NCBI GenBank assembly: GCA_022264855.1
Contig: JABYQU010000030.1
Span: forward strand, 186,001-250,000
DNA from: Lenzites betulinus
Lineage: Eukaryota > Basidiomycota > Agaricomycetes > Polyporales > Polyporaceae
Direction of reading: 5' to 3'
Length of the DNA: 64,000 nucleotides
The notes under the pieces were generated by a model. It made no database searches. It saw only the letters and a list, made by a program, of their open reading frames with translations, and was not told the DNA's origin. A program made the translations under genes and the position numbers. Shown here one piece after another: positions 60,351 through 64,000 of the stretch. The stretch's first letter is position 1. Each line of letters opens with the position of its first letter.

Positions 60351-62138
60351 ACGCATGTATAAGCTATGGCTGCTGTGATATGGATTCCTACATGGTCAAC
60401 TATGCCTTTCTAAACCAAGTGGCAGTGATAATACATGCCTCTTCAATCTCACCCTACGGATAATGTCGCTCGTGCACTGTTACATATTACCGTAGCCGCT
60501 CTAGCTGGTATTTCCGCAGTGCCTCTCCGTCGTATCAATCCTCACCATCACCAGTCTCGTACACGGTCCGCTCGTTGATCTCATTCGGGTCCAGATCTCG
60601 CTTTTGAAAGACTTCCGCAGGGAGCATTGAAGAGGCTCTTGCTCTTATTCAAGCGCACCTGCAGCACCGTTACCCCTAGGCCTCCCGCTGTTCGCAGCGC
60701 GTGGCGCGAGAAGGGCCGTTAAAGCCAGTCCGGCTACGGTTGCGCCAGGATATCAACCTCCTCTGCCGGGGAGCTCAAAGGATGTACCCTGCCCCTCTCA
60801 ACGGCGCACATCAACATCGAATTATTGACGACTTTCATTCTTGAAGCGAGGACGGGCGTTGCGTATAATCATGATGCACGGGGACCCGCCGCCGTCCAGG
60901 CCCTGCTCGACCTAAACCCAGAGCCCACTTACCACCAGCCCATCTGCACAGCTCACCATAACAATCGTACGCATCTATCAATGCCATGTCGAATAGAGCG
61001 TCCACGGCGCGCCCTGACCATGGGCTTAGCGTCCTGCTGCGGACAGTGAAGGCGTGATCTCTCCGTTATGGGCTTCAGCTTACCGGACGAGACCGCACGC
61101 ATGTGCGGTGGGAGGTCTTGGCGGTAGAGCTATAGGCGAGGGCTCGAGGGCCCGAGGGGCAGATGCTGAATGGAGTGGCGCCGGAGTCTGCTCGCGCGGT
61201 GCGGTGCGATGTGATCATATCTTCTATTGTAAAGAGCATCGGTCTCCTTTTTCGGAAGTTGCCTGTTTTAGAAACAAACACGCAAATGTCGCTGTTTCTG
61301 GGAGATTCATGCACCCATTATATTGCAGTAGCAGCTAAGTACATTGCATTGAACACTCGGCGACTCATTGAAGTATCTAGGAGGGGAAGAGAGAGCTCAA
61401 GAGTATCGATTTTGGTGTGCAAGTTGTACAGATGTTTGGTAGGCGCCCGTGTTGCGCGCTGCGGAACTAGCGGCCATTTCTCCCTTCTAACTGCCGTGAC
61501 CACGCTCGCGAGGGCGCGGTTTCTCTATCGAGACGTATCGTGTATTCTCGATCATTCTATCATGTGTGCCGAAACCTACTAGATGCAGCATGCAACGTCA
61601 TCAGCGATGTAGCCTGACGAAATATCTAGAACAGTGCTCACAATCGATTTTTCTAGACATATACATGGCCCGGGTGCATATAAGGTCGGTGGGGGCACCG
61701 TCACCGTGGCTTTGCTCACTGGCGTCCGGAACGCAGGACGCGGCTTTGAGACCGGTTCTTGGGTCAGGATTTCACTTCGAACTCACGCAGGTTACGGGGT
61801 AAACATTAAGCACAGGTAAGTGAGCTGCGTGAGTGAGCTAGGTAAGCGGCCGCGCGCGACAATGTAGATAGACATAGACACAGGGTAACCTAAAGTAGGC
61901 AAACTGGGACCCGGGCCACGGGTTATATTTGCTGCTTGAAGAAGGTGAGTATGTCAACGGTCCCGCCGGTGGCATCTTGCGAGTGCTCTGAAGGTCGCAG
62001 TTCTTTAGTCCTCGAAACCGGTTTGGCACAAGTAAGTAGTCTAGAACCGGAGTTCTCACATAGTCACTACGATACGTCTGAGTTCGCTTCTTACTGTTGA
62101 CGGCCAATTGTGAGTCTGCGCTGTCGAACCCGCGTGCG
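60351..62138. other. Gene-poor region upstream of the Helitron-like end
   Basis: No gene is recognised. A piece at about 61640-61815 (VTVALLTGVRNAGRGFETGS, ending before GTAAGT at 61817) has an exon-like look but no partner exons. If the Helitron-like end at 62.25 kb is real, part of this stretch may be inside the element. Confidence 0.4.
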
Positions 62139-62179
62139 GGAGGGCCCGCCACCCCGCCCTGCGGGGTGGCGGGCCCTCC
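62139..62179. repeat. Perfect 19-bp GC-rich hairpin
   Basis: GGAGGGCCCGCCACCCCGC at 62139-62157, loop CCT, and its exact complement at 62161-62179, followed at once by AAAATTTATAAA. The stem has no mismatch. It lies about 70 bases before the Helitron-like end. Confidence 0.95.
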
Positions 62180-62220
62180 AAAATTTATAAAGCAATTACA
62201 CTGGTAAAGAAAGCAAAATT

Positions 62221-62249
62221 CCGTGCCAAAGGCACGGGTATCTTCTAGT
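62221..62249 (+). mobile_element. Helitron-like 3' terminus
   Basis: CCGTGCC-AAA-GGCACGG (62221-62237) is a perfect hairpin. It is followed by GTATCTT and CTAG at 62245-62248, with T next. Helitrons end in a short GC-rich hairpin a few bases before CTRR and insert between A and T. Hairpin, spacing and the terminal CTAG|T all fit. No 5' TC end, Rep/helicase coding or second copy could be identified in the window, so this would be a non-autonomous or truncated element of unknown length. Confidence 0.55.
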
Positions 62250-64000
62250 CATAGGTACGATATCATAGGTGCGTACCGGGAAGAGACCCACATCGTCGAA
62301 GTTGAGTCCGGGTAGGGGTGAGTACTGCTGAGCGCTGAAGCTGAAGCTAGAAGTGCCAGGTCTGAGAGGGTCTGAGCAGGTCCGGGGCGCGGCGGGTGTT
62401 GTCGAGGGTGGTTTGTGCCACACCGTTGAAACTTGACAATGACACGTCGCACTCGGCTCGAAATGTGACAGTACCAAACATCATCCGAAACCGGGGTCCC
62501 TGCTGCACGTACCAGGTGTAGGTCAGTGACCCCGGCCTGGGACATAACATCCTGGATGCAAGGCACACGATGAACGAATTCCCACCCGGGTCAGGACTCA
62601 CCTACAAACAGCACCCCAAGTACTGACTGTATGGAACGCCGTACGTACCTCGACATATGGTGAGTTGTTGGATTGGTGATGATGATGTACGTGCACAGCT
62701 CACGACGAACAGACGCCCCGCAGCGCTGCCGGCGCCAACACAAAATCATTGTGGCGCTCGAGGTACGGTAGCGGAGCCCAAAGAGGCACCGGACGTCGGC
62801 GCACGCGCAGCCCGCGCCGCTACGTATACCCGCCGAGCACGTTCTGTGGGGGCGGAGCCCGCCACGCGCGGGGGAGGGTGCGGGAGAACATGCCGGTGCC
62901 TGCTGGGGCCCGGGGCTTGCGCCTGGCGTCGGGAGTTCTGTTGCGCGCTGGGCGTGTGGGATAGGGTCATTGAAGAGCACGGCGCCAAGCGGGCGCGCGT
63001 TGGCGGCGGGGCGGGCGTCGGGAACGCAGCTGGGGAGACTCCGGACTGGACAGCATGCAGGACCGGGTGGCCATCTTCCAGTGTCAGAGGACGGGAGTGC
63101 GTCCAGACGGAGCCCGCCCTGTCTGGCCGCTGCTTCCATATGCGGAAGGGCGGCAGAAGGAGCAAGATTCTGAGAGATGCACTGCGCTGAAGCAGATTGA
63201 GCTGGCTACATCGCGTGATGCTGTTGCGTGAACACAGGATGGGCGGCGAGACCCCGAGAACGTTGTCCGAGAGGTGACACCGTGCAGACGAACGGCGCAA
63301 GCATGCAGTGGCTCAATTGCCCGGAGCGTACGGTTTCAAAAGATACACGATCAGCGGGATCCAGTAACTGAGTAAGTCAGACTGCTGCGGCCGGGAAGAC
63401 GCCCGATGCATGTTGCAGCGACGTTGGCGAGACCGAGGGCGCCGGGAAGACCGCGGTGGTTGCATGGAGATGCTTGAAGCATTCAGTGCACGTACGGCAG
63501 GCGACGCAGCACGGGAAAGTGCATGGGACCAGTGAGGAACGGAGCGGAGACTCAGAGATGGGTGCGGGAGGCGGGGGAGCCACGTTCTTGGGCACCGCCT
63601 CGGGTTTCCAAGCTAGATCTGAGGGTGTTTCCGGTGATGTGAGGTGATGAGGCTGCGGAAGTGCGTCTACGCTGGGCCAGCGACGCAGAGACGGCGGTCG
63701 CGGCAGCGTGTCGCGGACAGCTTGGACACGAAGAGAATGCTTGGCGGACAAACAAGCCTTGCGCCGTCGGGGATCGGGCCTGCGAGATCTCGATCTGCAC
63801 GGCTCGACTATCTGACATACCCAATCTGGCAAGACCGGCGTCTTAATCGGGACCGACTGCATTTTGCACGCGATCGACGCACCCGATCGGGCGAGACATG
63901 GCCTGCTCTCTTCCATGCCGCATGCGACCCCCGCCTTCTGTCGATACCTGCTGGGGAGGAGAGCGGGAGGACAGGCGGGGACGACGGCCGGGCGACGCAC
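62250..64000. other. Right end of window, no firm gene
   Basis: Leftward frames at 62591-63139 and 63377-64000 stay open for 182 and 207 residues. They are Pro/Ser/Arg-rich without any domain, and overlapping frames on the other strand are just as open, as expected in GC-rich DNA. The 63377-64000 frame runs off the window edge, so a partial gene there cannot be excluded. A leftward piece near 62400-62600 (LTYTWYVQQGPRFRMMFGTV) looks slightly protein-like but has stops nearby. Confidence 0.4.

Noticed and set aside
63377..64000. 207-codon leftward frame running off the window
   Set aside because: It is not called as a gene because it is Pro/Ser/Arg-rich with no motif and overlaps other open frames. 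It remains possible as part of a gene beyond the edge.

Overview
The window reads as nuclear DNA of a filamentous basidiomycete, most likely an Agaricomycete. Genes are split by many GT-AG introns of about 50-60 nt. Proteins match eukaryotic families (UTP20, ESCRT-III, branching enzyme, FIST, JMJD7), and one Cys-rich membrane family, recalled from mushroom genomes, is present. All names come from reading translations by eye; no database search was run.

Layout. 1-2.97 kb: no gene seen. 2.97-4.11 kb (-): F-box-like protein. 4.73-13.15 kb (-): very large UTP20 gene. 13.4-15.2 kb: possible 62-residue ORF (-) and an SDR16C-type dehydrogenase (+) whose start codons overlap. 15.65-19.30 kb (+): Pro/Ala-rich protein. 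19.57-22.98 kb (-): membrane-anchored M28 peptidase. 23.54-26.95 kb (-): glycogen branching enzyme, with one exceptional 804-nt intron built on a degenerate tandem repeat. 27.28-29.51 kb (+): membrane spermidine-synthase-like protein. 29.85-32.36 kb (+): BTB protein. 32.4-37.2 kb: a rearranged block with a Cys-rich type II membrane protein gene, an inverted broken copy of its 3' end, and a 2-oxoglutarate oxygenase flanked by inverted repeats whose halves are in swapped order. 37.4-39.0 kb (+): FIST protein. 39.3-40.3 kb (+): VPS60. 40.4-40.75 kb (-): small two-TM protein. 41.5-43.7 kb (-): aldehyde dehydrogenase without a visible N-terminal exon. 44.36-46.06 kb (-): homoserine O-acetyltransferase. 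46.1-48.0 kb: repeat-bearing intergenic DNA. 48.07-51.15 kb (+): large disordered protein. 51.88-52.77 kb (-): DID2. 52.98-54.45 kb (+): JMJD7-like hydroxylase with an apparent frameshift. 57.05-59.26 kb (+): ACT-domain protein resembling CASTOR arginine sensors. 59.3-64 kb: gene-poor, with a Helitron-like 3' terminus at about 62.25 kb.

Most genes are housekeeping and not functionally linked. Themes that recur are ESCRT-III (VPS60 and DID2 within 13 kb), ribosome biogenesis and translation (UTP20, JMJD7), and amino-acid metabolism or sensing (homoserine acetyltransferase, CASTOR-like). The less ordinary parts are the rearranged block at 32.4-37.2 kb, the repeat-filled intron, the fungal CASTOR-like protein, the frameshift in JMJD7 and the Helitron-like end.
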